A stretch of DNA of 56,514 nucleotides from an uncultured bacterium (lineage in GTDB: Bacteria > Bacillota > Clostridia > Lachnospirales > Lachnospiraceae). Below the pieces are notes generated by a model. That model saw only the letters and a program-made list of their open reading frames with translations, was not told the origin of the DNA and ran no database searches. Both the position numbers and the translations under genes were made by a program. Positions 1-8,335 of this stretch are shown here, piece after piece; within the stretch, counting starts at the first letter, position 1, and each line of letters opens with the position of its first letter. The DNA is taken from contig CANPIC010000015.1 of assembly GCA_947574055.1 (NCBI GenBank), forward strand, positions 1-56,514. Direction: 5' to 3'.

Positions 1-2166
1 ATACCATCTGATTTCATTTGCCTCCAGATGTAACTTGAAACTGCTTTCGTCTCCACGGTAAATAACGGTATCCTGCGGCTCATATGTATTGTTCACCACG
101 CAGTACTTTCCGTTCTTTACATACGCATGGACTTCTACATTAAAATTCGTACTGAACCATCTTGTCAGTTCCTCTTCCGCGCGGGCGCTCCATAGAATGC
201 TTCTGTACAAAATTCTGCTGTTCTCAAAACTGTACGGCAGGCCGCTGATATACACAGCGCGCCCGTTTCCAAATTCATTTACCGCCATCTGTACTTCTTT
301 TTCACGCTGTACCAAAATCTGGGTGTTCTCATATGCGTAGATGTTCTTTTTGCCTTCTCCAAAATCTACCGGTTTTGTAATGTCCGCCAGGATAAAGTGA
401 TCCGGATGTTCTGCCCAGTTATATTTATCATAATTCAAGGTAAAACCATTCTCTTTTTCCACGCCCAGTACATTTGCCAACTGCAGATAATGTCCCTGGT
501 ACTGATGCCCGGAGGGTTCTCCAACACCAATCAGGCCGCCTCCATGGTATACAAAAGCACGGACGGTTGCCGCTATCTGCGGATTTTCCCAAATATCCCC
601 GCCGGTATGCGCAGTATCCCCATCCCCGACATTGATCAGAACATCTATATCTTCTAAGACATCTGCATCCGTTAAAAGATCGTCAAAGGAAAGAAATTTT
701 ACATCAAAAGGAGCGCCGCTCAGCGCTTCGATCACTCCCGCATAACTGTAATTCTGCTTTTGATACAATGCATGGTGCACCATATGGCAGCCCCAACTGC
801 GGATCTTCCCCCAACTGTTGAGCACAGCGACTGTTTTGACACAGTGGGGCGTCGTACCTTTTGCATTTTCATAAAGTTCCCGGAACTCATTGCATACGCT
901 TTGTACATAATCGACAAATTCCGGAAAATCCAGCGCCAGCTTTAAATAACCGCCATAACCTATACGGTCAATTGGTTTGCGTAAGATTGCCCTTCTTGCC
1001 GTCACCCAGTTTTCCTTTGCCTCTTTTACCGGATCCCCGCCTTCATGAAAAGTATCCGGGAAGAAATAAGGCAAAAACCTTCCTTCTGTATATTTTACAC
1101 CCGGAATATCAGAAATCAGACGCAGCGTACTCCCATTTCCCACACTCCCAACAACCGCATCCAGGCCGATTGCAGCAAATTCAGGCATAAAAGGTTCTGT
1201 CCCAATCCAGTGGTCGCCTAAAAACATCATCGCTTCTTTCCCGCATTCATGTGTAATATCCACCATTTCTTTTGCCAGCTTTGCCACCTCCCGGCGCTGG
1301 AAAGCCTGGAAATCCTTAAATTCTTTACTTGGCACGCGGTACTGGTTGTTGTAATAGCCCTGGTCTATAATATATTCCGGCCGAAACGGATAACCCACTT
1401 CTTTTTCAAACTGTTCTAATATATACGGACTTACGGATGCGGAATACCCATACCAGTCCACATATTTTTCCCGTTTCAGTTCATCAAAAATTAATGTAAA
1501 CTGATGGAAAAATGTCGTATAACGGATGACATTCACATACGGGTGCTCCCTGCAAAACCTGCGCAGACGCTCCATAGAATATTTGTGTGTCTTTGGCTGT
1601 CTGACATCAAACGTAATCTGATGCTCAAAATCTTTCCAGTCATTTGTCACGGCATTATACATATGCACCGGATCCCAAATCAGATAGGCTAAAAAGCTGA
1701 CCGTATACTCATGAAAACAAACCGCATTGCGGATTACTACGCATCCTGTTTCTTTGTTGTATTCCCACTGTTGGGCCGGCAGCGCCTCCCCGCAGGACCG
1801 ATCCATAACTTCCCACCAGCGCTTGATGTCGTCCCTTGTATTCACCTGCATCAATTCCCCGGATATTCCCTTCATAAGCGGAATCGAAAGTTCCTTGTCT
1901 GTTGCCGTATAAAATCCGGTCATAATATAACACTGCTGTACTTCATCAGGATTGGCCTTTGCCCATTCATTATCTTTACGCGTTGTATAATATGTAACAT
2001 ATATTTTTGCTCCGACATTTGTCAGTTCTTCCGGAAACTCCGTACCGTCACAATCACGGATTGCATCTGCTCCCCAGCGATTTAAAATTTCGACAGTCTG
2101 CGGGACTACGTCCAGGTTGGTAGGAATCGTTACACGTCCCCGGTCTTTTTTTTCTGTTTCATTCAT
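1..2166 (-). CDS. GH112 1,3-beta-galactosyl-N-acetylhexosamine phosphorylase (3' end cut by window)
   Basis: Open for 722 codons without a stop from an ATG at 2166 preceded by GGAGC; the frame runs off the window at base 1. The family is about 720-750 residues, so only a few C-terminal residues should be missing. It matches remembered GH112 sequences along its length: WGADAIR near residue 30, the block FLAYLIWDPVHMYN, the segment FLGDHWIGTEP with the expected catalytic acid at Asp318, and the following KYTEGRFLPYFFPDTF. GH112 enzymes use phosphate to split galacto-N-biose or lacto-N-biose into galactose-1-phosphate and a hexosamine; a minority act on galactosyl-rhamnose. Close similarity to the bifidobacterial enzyme favours galacto-N-biose/lacto-N-biose, but this is inference. 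It is probably cytoplasmic and is the last gene of an operon with an ABC sugar importer, fitting use of mucin or milk-type glycans. Confidence 0.93.
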   Translation of the reverse strand, partial: MNETEKKDRGRVTIPTNLDVVPQTVEILNRWGADAIRDCDGTEFPEELTNVGAKIYVTYYTTRKDNEWAKANPDEVQQCYIMTGFYTATDKELSIPLMKGISGELMQVNTRDDIKRWWEVMDRSCGEALPAQQWEYNKETGCVVIRNAVCFHEYTVSFLAYLIWDPVHMYNAVTNDWKDFEHQITFDVRQPKTHKYSMERLRRFCREHPYVNVIRYTTFFHQFTLIFDELKREKYVDWYGYSASVSPYILEQFEKEVGYPFRPEYIIDQGYYNNQYRVPSKEFKDFQAFQRREVAKLAKEMVDITHECGKEAMMFLGDHWIGTEPFMPEFAAIGLDAVVGSVGNGSTLRLISDIPGVKYTEGRFLPYFFPDTFHEGGDPVKEAKENWVTARRAILRKPIDRIGYGGYLKLALDFPEFVDYVQSVCNEFRELYENAKGTTPHCVKTVAVLNSWGKIRSWGCHMVHHALYQKQNYSYAGVIEALSGAPFDVKFLSFDDLLTDADVLEDIDVLINVGDGDTAHTGGDIWENPQIAATVRAFVYHGGGLIGVGEPSGHQYQGHYLQLANVLGVEKENGFTLNYDKYNWAEHPDHFILADITKPVDFGEGKKNIYAYENTQILVQREKEVQMAVNEFGNGRAVYISGLPYSFENSRILYRSILWSARAEEELTRWFSTNFNVEVHAYVKNGKYCVVNNTYEPQDTVIYRGDESSFKLHLEANEIRWY

Positions 2167-2277
2167 TATCTGCTCCTTTGCGATTTCTTTCTTATGATTC
2201 TTTTATGATTCGTTTTATCATTTCTTTTTATAGTTTCTTTCTATGACTTCTTTTTATTTTTCCGTTATTTCTTACTA

Positions 2278-2481
2278 TCATTTCTTTCTATGCGTTCTTT
2301 CAAAAGGTTTGTTATAAATCCAAAGCGCGGCAACCAAAAAGCCTGTGCCTGCAACCATAATGCCAAGGCCTCCAAGTTTGCCTGTCATACGCCAGCCGCT
2401 GTACACGGCGGCAAGCCCCACAACAAACAAAACCGCAATGAGAACCATTCTTACTATTGTATGCTCTTTCCAAAATCCCAT
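2278..2481 (-). CDS. Small membrane protein (DUF6903-like)
   Basis: A 67-residue protein. I place the start at the ATG at 2481 because AAAGGAG lies 9 bases upstream; a longer reading from 2517 has no comparable site. Two hydrophobic stretches (about residues 11-28 and 35-52) flank a short basic turn, followed by a polar tail rich in Lys/Arg. It resembles the small DUF6903-type membrane proteins that I recall beside GH112 phosphorylase genes in Firmicutes. It lies between the second permease and the phosphorylase, all on the minus strand, so it is probably co-transcribed with the importer. It could be an accessory subunit of the transporter, but nothing in the sequence shows a function. Confidence 0.75.
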   Translation of the reverse strand: MGFWKEHTIVRMVLIAVLFVVGLAAVYSGWRMTGKLGGLGIMVAGTGFLVAALWIYNKPFERTHRKK

Positions 2482-2530
2482 ACTTTGCACTCCTTTCCCT
2501 CCGTGTCCGTTCTGCAATAACTTTTGTCTG

Positions 2531-3421
2531 TCAGCCTTTTAAACCGCCTGCCGCCATGCCTTGCGTCAGCTTGTTCTGTACACAGATATATAAAATCAGA
2601 GTAGGCAGCATGATAACGACAAGGCCCGCATACATAATGCCATACTGAGCCGCCGACTGTTGTGCCTGCATCAGGTTCAATAATCCTACTGGCAGCGTTT
2701 TGGGCCCTTTTGCAGAACTCATTAACGTCATGGAGATAATATATTCATTCCAAAACGACAGGAAATTAAATAAAATCACAGTAATAATCGAAGGCCTTGC
2801 CATAGGAAAAATAATTTTCCACATCGTCGTATTATAGCCGGCCCCATCGATATAAGCTGCTTCTTCATAGTCATGTGCCAGCGTCTGGAAATATCCTGAC
2901 AGCAAATAGATCGTAAATGGCAACGCAGTCGAGGCGTAAACAACGGCAAGCACTACAATATTGTTCAAAAGGAATCCCTGCCCTGCTATTTTTTTCAGCC
3001 ACACGTCTCCGTCTTTTAACATTAAAAAAATAGGAACAACGATATAGTTTACATTAATAAACAGTCCCGCCATAAACAGCGTATTCAAAAATTTACTGCC
3101 TCTGAATTGAAATCTGGCCAGACAGTATGCAGCAGGTAAAGCGACTAACAGCAATAACGCAAGTGCCAGTGCGGTAACGATAACGGAATTTATCATATAA
3201 TCGCCCATCTTTGCCATATTCCAGGCATCCACAAAGTTTTGCCAGTAAAACCCTTTTGGCATAGTCCATGGATTCCCATAAAATTCACTGTTTTCCTTAA
3301 TGGATGCCAAAAACACCCATGCTACTGGTACAAGAATCGTAATCGCGAGCATAATCAGCACAAAGTATATAAAAAACTTATAGAGCCTCTCTGTAGAGTC
3401 GGTATGTTTTTCTTTTTTCAT
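2531..3421 (-). CDS. ABC sugar transporter permease, MalG type
   Basis: A 296-residue inner-membrane protein with about six hydrophobic segments, the first at residues 15-37. The cytoplasmic EAA loop that docks on the ATPase is visible as EEAAYIDGAGYNTTMWKIIFP near residues 190-210, as in carbohydrate uptake transporter-1 (CUT1) permeases. The protein ends with the typical GMAAGGLKG tail of MalG-like subunits. AGGAGG lies 8 bases before the ATG. It follows the MalF-type gene by 11 bases. No ATPase gene lies in this cluster, so a shared MsmK-type ATPase encoded elsewhere is expected, as is common for Firmicutes CUT1 systems. The substrate is inferred from the phosphorylase downstream: galacto-N-biose, lacto-N-biose or a related oligosaccharide. 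Confidence 0.93.
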   Translation of the reverse strand: MKKEKHTDSTERLYKFFIYFVLIMLAITILVPVAWVFLASIKENSEFYGNPWTMPKGFYWQNFVDAWNMAKMGDYMINSVIVTALALALLLLVALPAAYCLARFQFRGSKFLNTLFMAGLFINVNYIVVPIFLMLKDGDVWLKKIAGQGFLLNNIVVLAVVYASTALPFTIYLLSGYFQTLAHDYEEAAYIDGAGYNTTMWKIIFPMARPSIITVILFNFLSFWNEYIISMTLMSSAKGPKTLPVGLLNLMQAQQSAAQYGIMYAGLVVIMLPTLILYICVQNKLTQGMAAGGLKG

Positions 3422-3432
3422 ATCTGTTCCTC

Positions 3433-4317
3433 CTAAAATTCCAATGGCTCACGGTCTGTAACTTTATTTACCATTGCAGAAAGTGCAAAGGAGAATAAAA
3501 AGATGATAACGCCGATTGCCATACTGTAGCCGTACAAACCGGCATCTTTCTGGCCGTACATATAACTAAGCGCTACTTCTGACGCACCGTTTGGGCCGCC
3601 TGATGTCATCGCTTTTACAAAAAGGAACGTCATGTTGATTGTTGAGATAATAAAAAATGTCAATGTGGTACGGATATTTGTCCATATGAGGGGAATTGTA
3701 ATCTGAAAAAACTGTGACAGCCTTCCTGCACCGTCCAGATTCGAACTTTCATAAAGACTCTCCGGCACGCTTGACATAGAAGCCATATACATAACCATAT
3801 AATATCCAATCGCCTGCCAAACCATGGCGATGATAAGACTGACCATTACTAAAGATTCGCTTTTCCACAAGATTGGATCCGTCATATCGCGAAACAGGCC
3901 GATGATACTGTTGAGCATACCGTTTTCCGGTTTATAAATCGCAGAGAAAATACCGGCTATCACTACAATGGACAAAATATTCGGAATATAGAACACAATC
4001 CGGAAGAAGTTCTGCCCTTTAATCTTTTCCCTTGTCAAAATCCCGGCAAATATAAGGGCAAATGCAAACGTGATAATTGTAACTGTCACAATTAATAAAA
4101 TCATGTTTTGCATCGATCGGATAAAATTGCTGTCGTTTAGCAAAACCTGAAAATTTTTCAATCCTACAAACGTTTCTGTTGGCGAATACGCACCTTTTTC
4201 ATACAAGGACATACGGAATACATTCAAAGTTGGCAGTATCATAAAAATAAAAAATAAAATGACTGCCGGCGCGATGCATACAGCTAAAAATCCACTGCGT
4301 CTTTTGGAATTTTTCAT
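3433..4317 (-). CDS. ABC sugar transporter permease, MalF type
   Basis: A 294-residue polytopic membrane protein, first membrane segment at residues 12-32, and an EAA-like loop near residues 180-205 (ESLYESSNLDGAGRLSQFFQ), which marks the partner of the MalG-type subunit downstream. The short N-terminus lacks the large periplasmic loop of Gram-negative MalF, as is usual in Firmicutes CUT1 systems. Its ATG follows a GGAAAGGAAAG purine run. A strong intrinsic terminator lies in the 116-base gap between the binding-protein gene and this start, so permease transcription probably depends on read-through. Together with the binding protein and second permease it forms the import channel of the sugar locus. 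Confidence 0.93.
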   Translation of the reverse strand: MKNSKRRSGFLAVCIAPAVILFFIFMILPTLNVFRMSLYEKGAYSPTETFVGLKNFQVLLNDSNFIRSMQNMILLIVTVTIITFAFALIFAGILTREKIKGQNFFRIVFYIPNILSIVVIAGIFSAIYKPENGMLNSIIGLFRDMTDPILWKSESLVMVSLIIAMVWQAIGYYMVMYMASMSSVPESLYESSNLDGAGRLSQFFQITIPLIWTNIRTTLTFFIISTINMTFLFVKAMTSGGPNGASEVALSYMYGQKDAGLYGYSMAIGVIIFLFSFALSAMVNKVTDREPLEF

Positions 4318-4340
4318 ACTTTTCTTTCCTTTCCCAGATG

Positions 4341-4375
4341 AAAAAAACGGCAGACAGAGTCCTGCCCGCCGTTTA
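4341..4375 (-). terminator. Intrinsic terminator/attenuator between binding protein and permeases
   Basis: On the minus strand a 12-base-pair stem (AACGGCGGGCAG pairing with CTGTCTGCCGTT, two G-U pairs), loop GACT, is followed by seven T. It lies downstream of the binding-protein stop at 4434 and upstream of the permease start at 4317. Partial read-through would give more binding protein than permease, a known arrangement in ABC importer operons. Confidence 0.85.
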
Positions 4376-4433
4376 TGAAAAAACTCTATCTCATTTCCAA
4401 ACTAATGTTAATACAATCATTTCCGGCTACTGT

Positions 4434-5867
4434 TTATTTTAAGTTCTCACGCATCTGGTCACTTGCGGAAATCACATCTTTGATCCAGTCATCTTCCGTA
4501 ATACCACCGGATACAAGCGAATTGACCGGTTCCAAAAATACTGTACGGACTTCAACGCCGGGAATTGCATTAAATGCTGCGAAATTGCCCATCGCCGGTT
4601 TTACACCGTTGTCATAAATAGAGTAAAACATCACATTGTCGCCTTCCAGCTTATCAGCTATATCTACGATCGGCTGAATTGCCCCGCTTTTTGCGAAAAT
4701 TTCACAAGCCGTGTCGCTGTATAAGAATGACATAAATAACTTCGCTGCATCCTGGTTCTCAGCGCCGGCCGGAATCCATGACTGCTCAAACCATGTGTAG
4801 CTGTAGCAGTCTTCACCGCTCTTTACTGCCGGAAGAGCCATCATGCCCCACTCAAAACCATCTGCACGCGGTGCTTCTGCCATTTCGCCAACAATCCATG
4901 TACCGTTTGGCATGAAAATAGCTTTGTTGTCAAGAACTAACTGCTGGTTCTGTGTAAAGTCCTGATCATTTGCCTGTGCCGGTGTTATAGGATTTGTATA
5001 GGTAGCTAATTTGGCAATAATATCAAAGCAAGCCGTTGCTTCCGGCGTTTCCCAGATACCTTCTTCATAATGGGTTGCTTTATCAAAAAATTCCGGGCCG
5101 CCTGCAGAATACATCAATGCATAAAGGAATGTATCAAAGTAGCCTGCGGTCGGATATGTAAATAAATAGATATCCTCTTCTTTTGCTTTATCGCCAAGTT
5201 CCCACATTTCATCCCATGTAGTCGGAACTTCCCAGCCTTTTTCTTTCAGCAGGCCTGCGTTATAGAATAATCCGCAGGGAGAATAAAACATTGGCGCCAG
5301 ATAGGTCTTGCCATCGCCGTAGGGGTTTGTAAGAGAAGTATCCGTAAAACCTTTTGCAATTTTATCAGATACCACCACCGTCTCGCCCGGTATTGTCATA
5401 GACAAAACATCGGTAACTTCTGAAATCATGTTGCCTTTAATAAACTGCTCTGTGAGTCCCGCTTCACGTCCTGTTGCCAGATGAATGAAATCCGGATACT
5501 CGCCGCCCTGCATGGATGGCCCGATGACATCTTCCAGATTCTTGTCTGTCGTAAGCTCTACTTCAACGCCAGTTTCCGCGGTAAATGCCTCCGCCACTTC
5601 CTGCCACATTTCGGAGCCATACGCAGTCTCGATTGCTGCTACATGAATCGTCGTTCCTGCATATTGTTCATAAGAATTGCCGGAATCTGCTTCACTGTCT
5701 GCCGGAGTCTCTGCCCCTGTGTCCTGGGACGCTTCCTGATCAGCAGCCGTCCCTTCCTCTGCCGTACCGCTGCCGCTGTCTGTTGAATCAGATTTTGCTC
5801 CGCATCCGACAAGCATAGAAGCCGCCATGCTGATACATAAAATTGTGCACAAAAATTTCTTTTTCAT
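4434..5867 (-). CDS. Extracellular sugar-binding lipoprotein of ABC importer
   Basis: A 477-residue family-1 solute-binding protein. Residues 1-22 are a lipoprotein signal with lipobox LVGC (Cys22), so the mature protein is anchored to the outer face of the membrane. Residues 23-68 are an acidic Ser/Thr/Glu-rich linker of low complexity. The remainder has the pattern of CUT1 binding proteins, with the conserved stretch GTTIHVAAIETAYG near residue 70 and a segment naming the hinge region (ATGREAGLTEQF). GGGAGG lies 6 bases before the ATG. It is the first gene of the sugar operon and is divergent from the AraC regulator. The ligand is probably the disaccharide or glycan processed by the GH112 enzyme; that is inferred from context only. 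Confidence 0.93.
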   Translation of the reverse strand: MKKKFLCTILCISMAASMLVGCGAKSDSTDSGSGTAEEGTAADQEASQDTGAETPADSEADSGNSYEQYAGTTIHVAAIETAYGSEMWQEVAEAFTAETGVEVELTTDKNLEDVIGPSMQGGEYPDFIHLATGREAGLTEQFIKGNMISEVTDVLSMTIPGETVVVSDKIAKGFTDTSLTNPYGDGKTYLAPMFYSPCGLFYNAGLLKEKGWEVPTTWDEMWELGDKAKEEDIYLFTYPTAGYFDTFLYALMYSAGGPEFFDKATHYEEGIWETPEATACFDIIAKLATYTNPITPAQANDQDFTQNQQLVLDNKAIFMPNGTWIVGEMAEAPRADGFEWGMMALPAVKSGEDCYSYTWFEQSWIPAGAENQDAAKLFMSFLYSDTACEIFAKSGAIQPIVDIADKLEGDNVMFYSIYDNGVKPAMGNFAAFNAIPGVEVRTVFLEPVNSLVSGGITEDDWIKDVISASDQMRENLK

Positions 5868-6109
5868 ATTTTACCTCCCATTTCATTTTGGTGATTTTGA
5901 CCATAAAATTATGTGTCAATCTCTTTATACTCACTATTATATCTGTTTTTACTATTCTTTGTACCCATATATTGCTGTTATTTTTATATATCTTGCTTTT
6001 TTTATAAAAATATTGCCATATATCCTCTTTTTTTATATACTTAGACTATAAAAAGGACTTTTCGCTTCAAAATTTATACATTTTATCCAAAAGACGCAAA
6101 GGAGAATCC
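5868..6109. promoter_or_regulatory. Divergent control region of the sugar operon and araC-type gene
   Basis: A very AT-rich 242-base region between two divergent starts. On the minus strand a TATAAT is followed closely by TATAAAG; a poor -35 candidate (GTACAA) lies 17 bases upstream of the TATAAT. This is what an activator-dependent promoter would look like. I could not pick out convincing direct repeats for the AraC protein. Confidence 0.4.
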
Positions 6110-6937
6110 ATGAGTAACAGAAAATTAAATTTGGAAAACAAAGACCTTCCGGAACTCTCGTTCAGGCTTCTGTCCATTTCTTCCTCTAAGTTTGAGAATG
6201 ACTGGACCAGTTTCCCGCACAGCCATCAGTTTACGGAAATTTTTTTCATCACAAGCGGCAGCGGACAGATTCAAATTGAAAATGAGACGATCCCGGTTCA
6301 TGCCGGCAGCCTGATCCTAATTGGCACCCAGGTTTTGCATACAGAATTTTCCAATCCCTCAGACCCTTTAAATTACTATGTTCTGGGCGTAGAAGGTCTG
6401 AAAATCAATACACACCGACCGGTTGAGTACAGTGTTATAAACTCCTCTGCAAGCGACTCCTCCATCCGTCTTTGTTTTGAAAACATTTTAACGGAGATGC
6501 ATAACAAAAAAAAGTGCTATGAAGAAATATGCCAGCATTATCTGGCTATCCTTATCCTGCTCATATACCGCAAAGAACAAATATCCTGTGAACTTGCACA
6601 ACCACAAAACAGCAGTCATGAATGCCACAAGGCCAAACGCTATATTGAGGAAAATTACAGGAACAAAATCACACTGAACTCCCTCGCTGACAACTGCAAT
6701 ATTACAAAATACTATCTGGCCCACCAGTTTACGGAACTTTACGGACAATCCCCCATCGCCTATCTGACAACTGTCCGTATTTCTGCTGCCAAAGATCTTC
6801 TGACAACTACCAGCTACAGCATTGAACAAATCGCCGGCAGCACCGGCTTTTCTTCCAGCAGTTATTTTTCCCAGACATTTCAGAGAATCTGCCATATATC
6901 TCCGCAGCAGTACCGTAAGGCACACGCCGAGATATAA
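6110..6937 (+). CDS. AraC family transcriptional regulator with cupin sensor domain
   Basis: A 275-residue regulator. Residues about 10-110 form a cupin-like sugar-sensing domain (HSHQFTEIFFITSGSG and the following beta-rich stretch). Residues about 172-272 contain two helix-turn-helix units of the AraC type, including the signature around ISAAKDLLTTTSYSIEQIAGSTGF and SYFSQTFQRICHISPQQYR. AAAGGAG lies 6 bases upstream of the ATG. It is the only plus-strand gene in the first 14 kb and is divergent from the sugar-binding protein, which makes it the likely activator of the importer-phosphorylase operon. The inducer is presumably the imported sugar or its product; the sequence does not show which. 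Confidence 0.92.
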   Translation: MSNRKLNLENKDLPELSFRLLSISSSKFENDWTSFPHSHQFTEIFFITSGSGQIQIENETIPVHAGSLILIGTQVLHTEFSNPSDPLNYYVLGVEGLKINTHRPVEYSVINSSASDSSIRLCFENILTEMHNKKKCYEEICQHYLAILILLIYRKEQISCELAQPQNSSHECHKAKRYIEENYRNKITLNSLADNCNITKYYLAHQFTELYGQSPIAYLTTVRISAAKDLLTTTSYSIEQIAGSTGFSSSSYFSQTFQRICHISPQQYRKAHAEI

Positions 6938-7058
6938 GCAAAAGCCTTCCTTATATGCTGTTCCCTGTCTGACAAATCCTCTGCCTCCGGCGTTTTGATG
7001 GTTCCATTATACTATGGATGGCGGGCTCTTCGGAGGCTGCTTTTCCGTTTTCAGACAT

Positions 7059-7079
7059 AAAAACGGAGCCGTTGCTCCA
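7059..7079 (-). terminator. Intrinsic terminator downstream of holA
   Basis: On the minus strand GGAGC, loop AACG, GCTCC, then GTTTTT. It lies about 40 bases after the holA stop. A second, overlapping AT-rich dyad (CCGTTTT/AAAACGG) may help termination from the plus-strand regulator. Confidence 0.6.
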
Positions 7080-7117
7080 GTAGCGATTATTCTTCTACTT
7101 TTGCAACAGCTCCTTTG

Positions 7118-8092
7118 TTATCTTCCATATGCCACAAGTAGCAGTTCCACACTCATCACATCATTCATTTTCCCCGTTTTCACCCGTTCCTCTGCCTCCA
7201 CGCAGGCCTGCAGTGCTTCCCGCAATTTCTCTGCCTCAAAGCGGGCCGCCTGAGAAGCATATTTTCCTACCAGAAAATCTCTCAGCCCTGTCTTTTCCGC
7301 GATCGAACGGGTGTCATATCCTTTTTTCTTACACTCTTTTACCTGCAGCAGCAGATTAAACTGCCGGGCAATCAGAAACAGAATCCGCATGGGTGGTTCC
7401 TTCAGCGCCAAAAGGTCATAATACAGTTCCAGTGCCCGTTCCTGCTTCCTTTCCCCGATGGCATTGATCATATCAAAGATCTGATTCGACACCCGGCGGA
7501 TACAGACAGCATCCATATCCTCTGCCGTAATCCTGTCCCTTCCCTGTGTATAACAAAACAGCTTTTCCAGTTCCATCCTGATATTTTCCATATCCGTGCC
7601 GGTCTTATCCAGAAAATAGCGGATATCCGCATCCGCAATCTCTTTTTTTTCTCTGGCAGCCAGTCCGGCAATCCAGCGGCGCAGTGTCCCCATATCCTGC
7701 AGCGGAAATTCCGTAACACGCCCTGCTGTCTTCACGGCCTTATATATCCTGCTCCTTTTGTCCACTTCCGTCTCCACAAAGACAAAATAAGCCGTTTCTG
7801 ACATATCTGTCATATATTCCGCAAGCCTTTCTCCGCCCTTTTTGAACAGACCGCTGTTTTCCACCACCAGCACACGCCGCGGAGCAAGAAACGGCAATGT
7901 CTCCGCCAGGTCAATGACCTCGCCCGGATTGATGCCCTTTCCCTCAAAATAATGGCAGTTCATCGTATCTCCCTGCGCCAGCGCATCACGCAGCCTGTCT
8001 CTGTACTGCCTGCGCAGATATGCTTCTTCCCCATAGAGCAGATATACCTGCTTCAGATTTCCGCTTTTGATATCTTCATTGATCAGTTTCAT
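7118..8092 (-). CDS. holA: DNA polymerase III subunit delta
   Basis: About 324 residues from the ATG at 8092. The N-terminus (MKLINEDIKSGNLKQVYLLYGEE) and following segment with GEEAYLRRQYRDRL are typical of HolA, the clamp-loader subunit that opens the beta sliding clamp. The AAA-like first domain is followed by helical domains, with the conserved LIARQFNLLLQVKE stretch near residue 240. An alternative GTG start at 8128 gives 12 more residues; I prefer 8092 because it matches family N-termini and has GGAG 12 bases upstream, but this is not certain. It lies downstream of comEC, a common neighbour in Firmicutes, but has its own predicted promoter. Confidence 0.92.
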   Translation of the reverse strand: MKLINEDIKSGNLKQVYLLYGEEAYLRRQYRDRLRDALAQGDTMNCHYFEGKGINPGEVIDLAETLPFLAPRRVLVVENSGLFKKGGERLAEYMTDMSETAYFVFVETEVDKRSRIYKAVKTAGRVTEFPLQDMGTLRRWIAGLAAREKKEIADADIRYFLDKTGTDMENIRMELEKLFCYTQGRDRITAEDMDAVCIRRVSNQIFDMINAIGERKQERALELYYDLLALKEPPMRILFLIARQFNLLLQVKECKKKGYDTRSIAEKTGLRDFLVGKYASQAARFEAEKLREALQACVEAEERVKTGKMNDVMSVELLLVAYGR

Positions 8093-8174
8093 ATATGTCA
8101 ACCACTCCGTGTCATACTCTCCTGCCACATCCCTGCGCGTCCGCCCTGCCGGGCACGGCCGTTATCATAACGTA

Positions 8175-8203
8175 ACTATATCATAAGGAGAAAGGGAAGT
8201 CTA
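8175..8203 (-). promoter_or_regulatory. Predicted sigma-A promoter of holA
   Basis: Minus-strand TAGACT, 17-base spacer, TATAGT. It sits in the roughly 240-base gap between comEC and holA, where no gene is visible. The transcript would start near 8168. Confidence 0.5.
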
Positions 8204-8335
8204 TCTTCAAAATCCGCTAAACACGGCAAACACAGGAAAGCACGAACTGTGTACCTGTCATACAGGAACATCACAGAAACTGAAAGAGTCGGTGATATAA
8301 GCGCTTCTGGCAGAGACGGGCCATCCCGGTAACTG

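Noticed and set aside
2167..2277. Imperfect T-rich short repeats after the small membrane gene (runs of TTTCTTT and TATGA).
   Set aside because: They look like ordinary AT-rich spacer; no clear unit, hairpin or gene.
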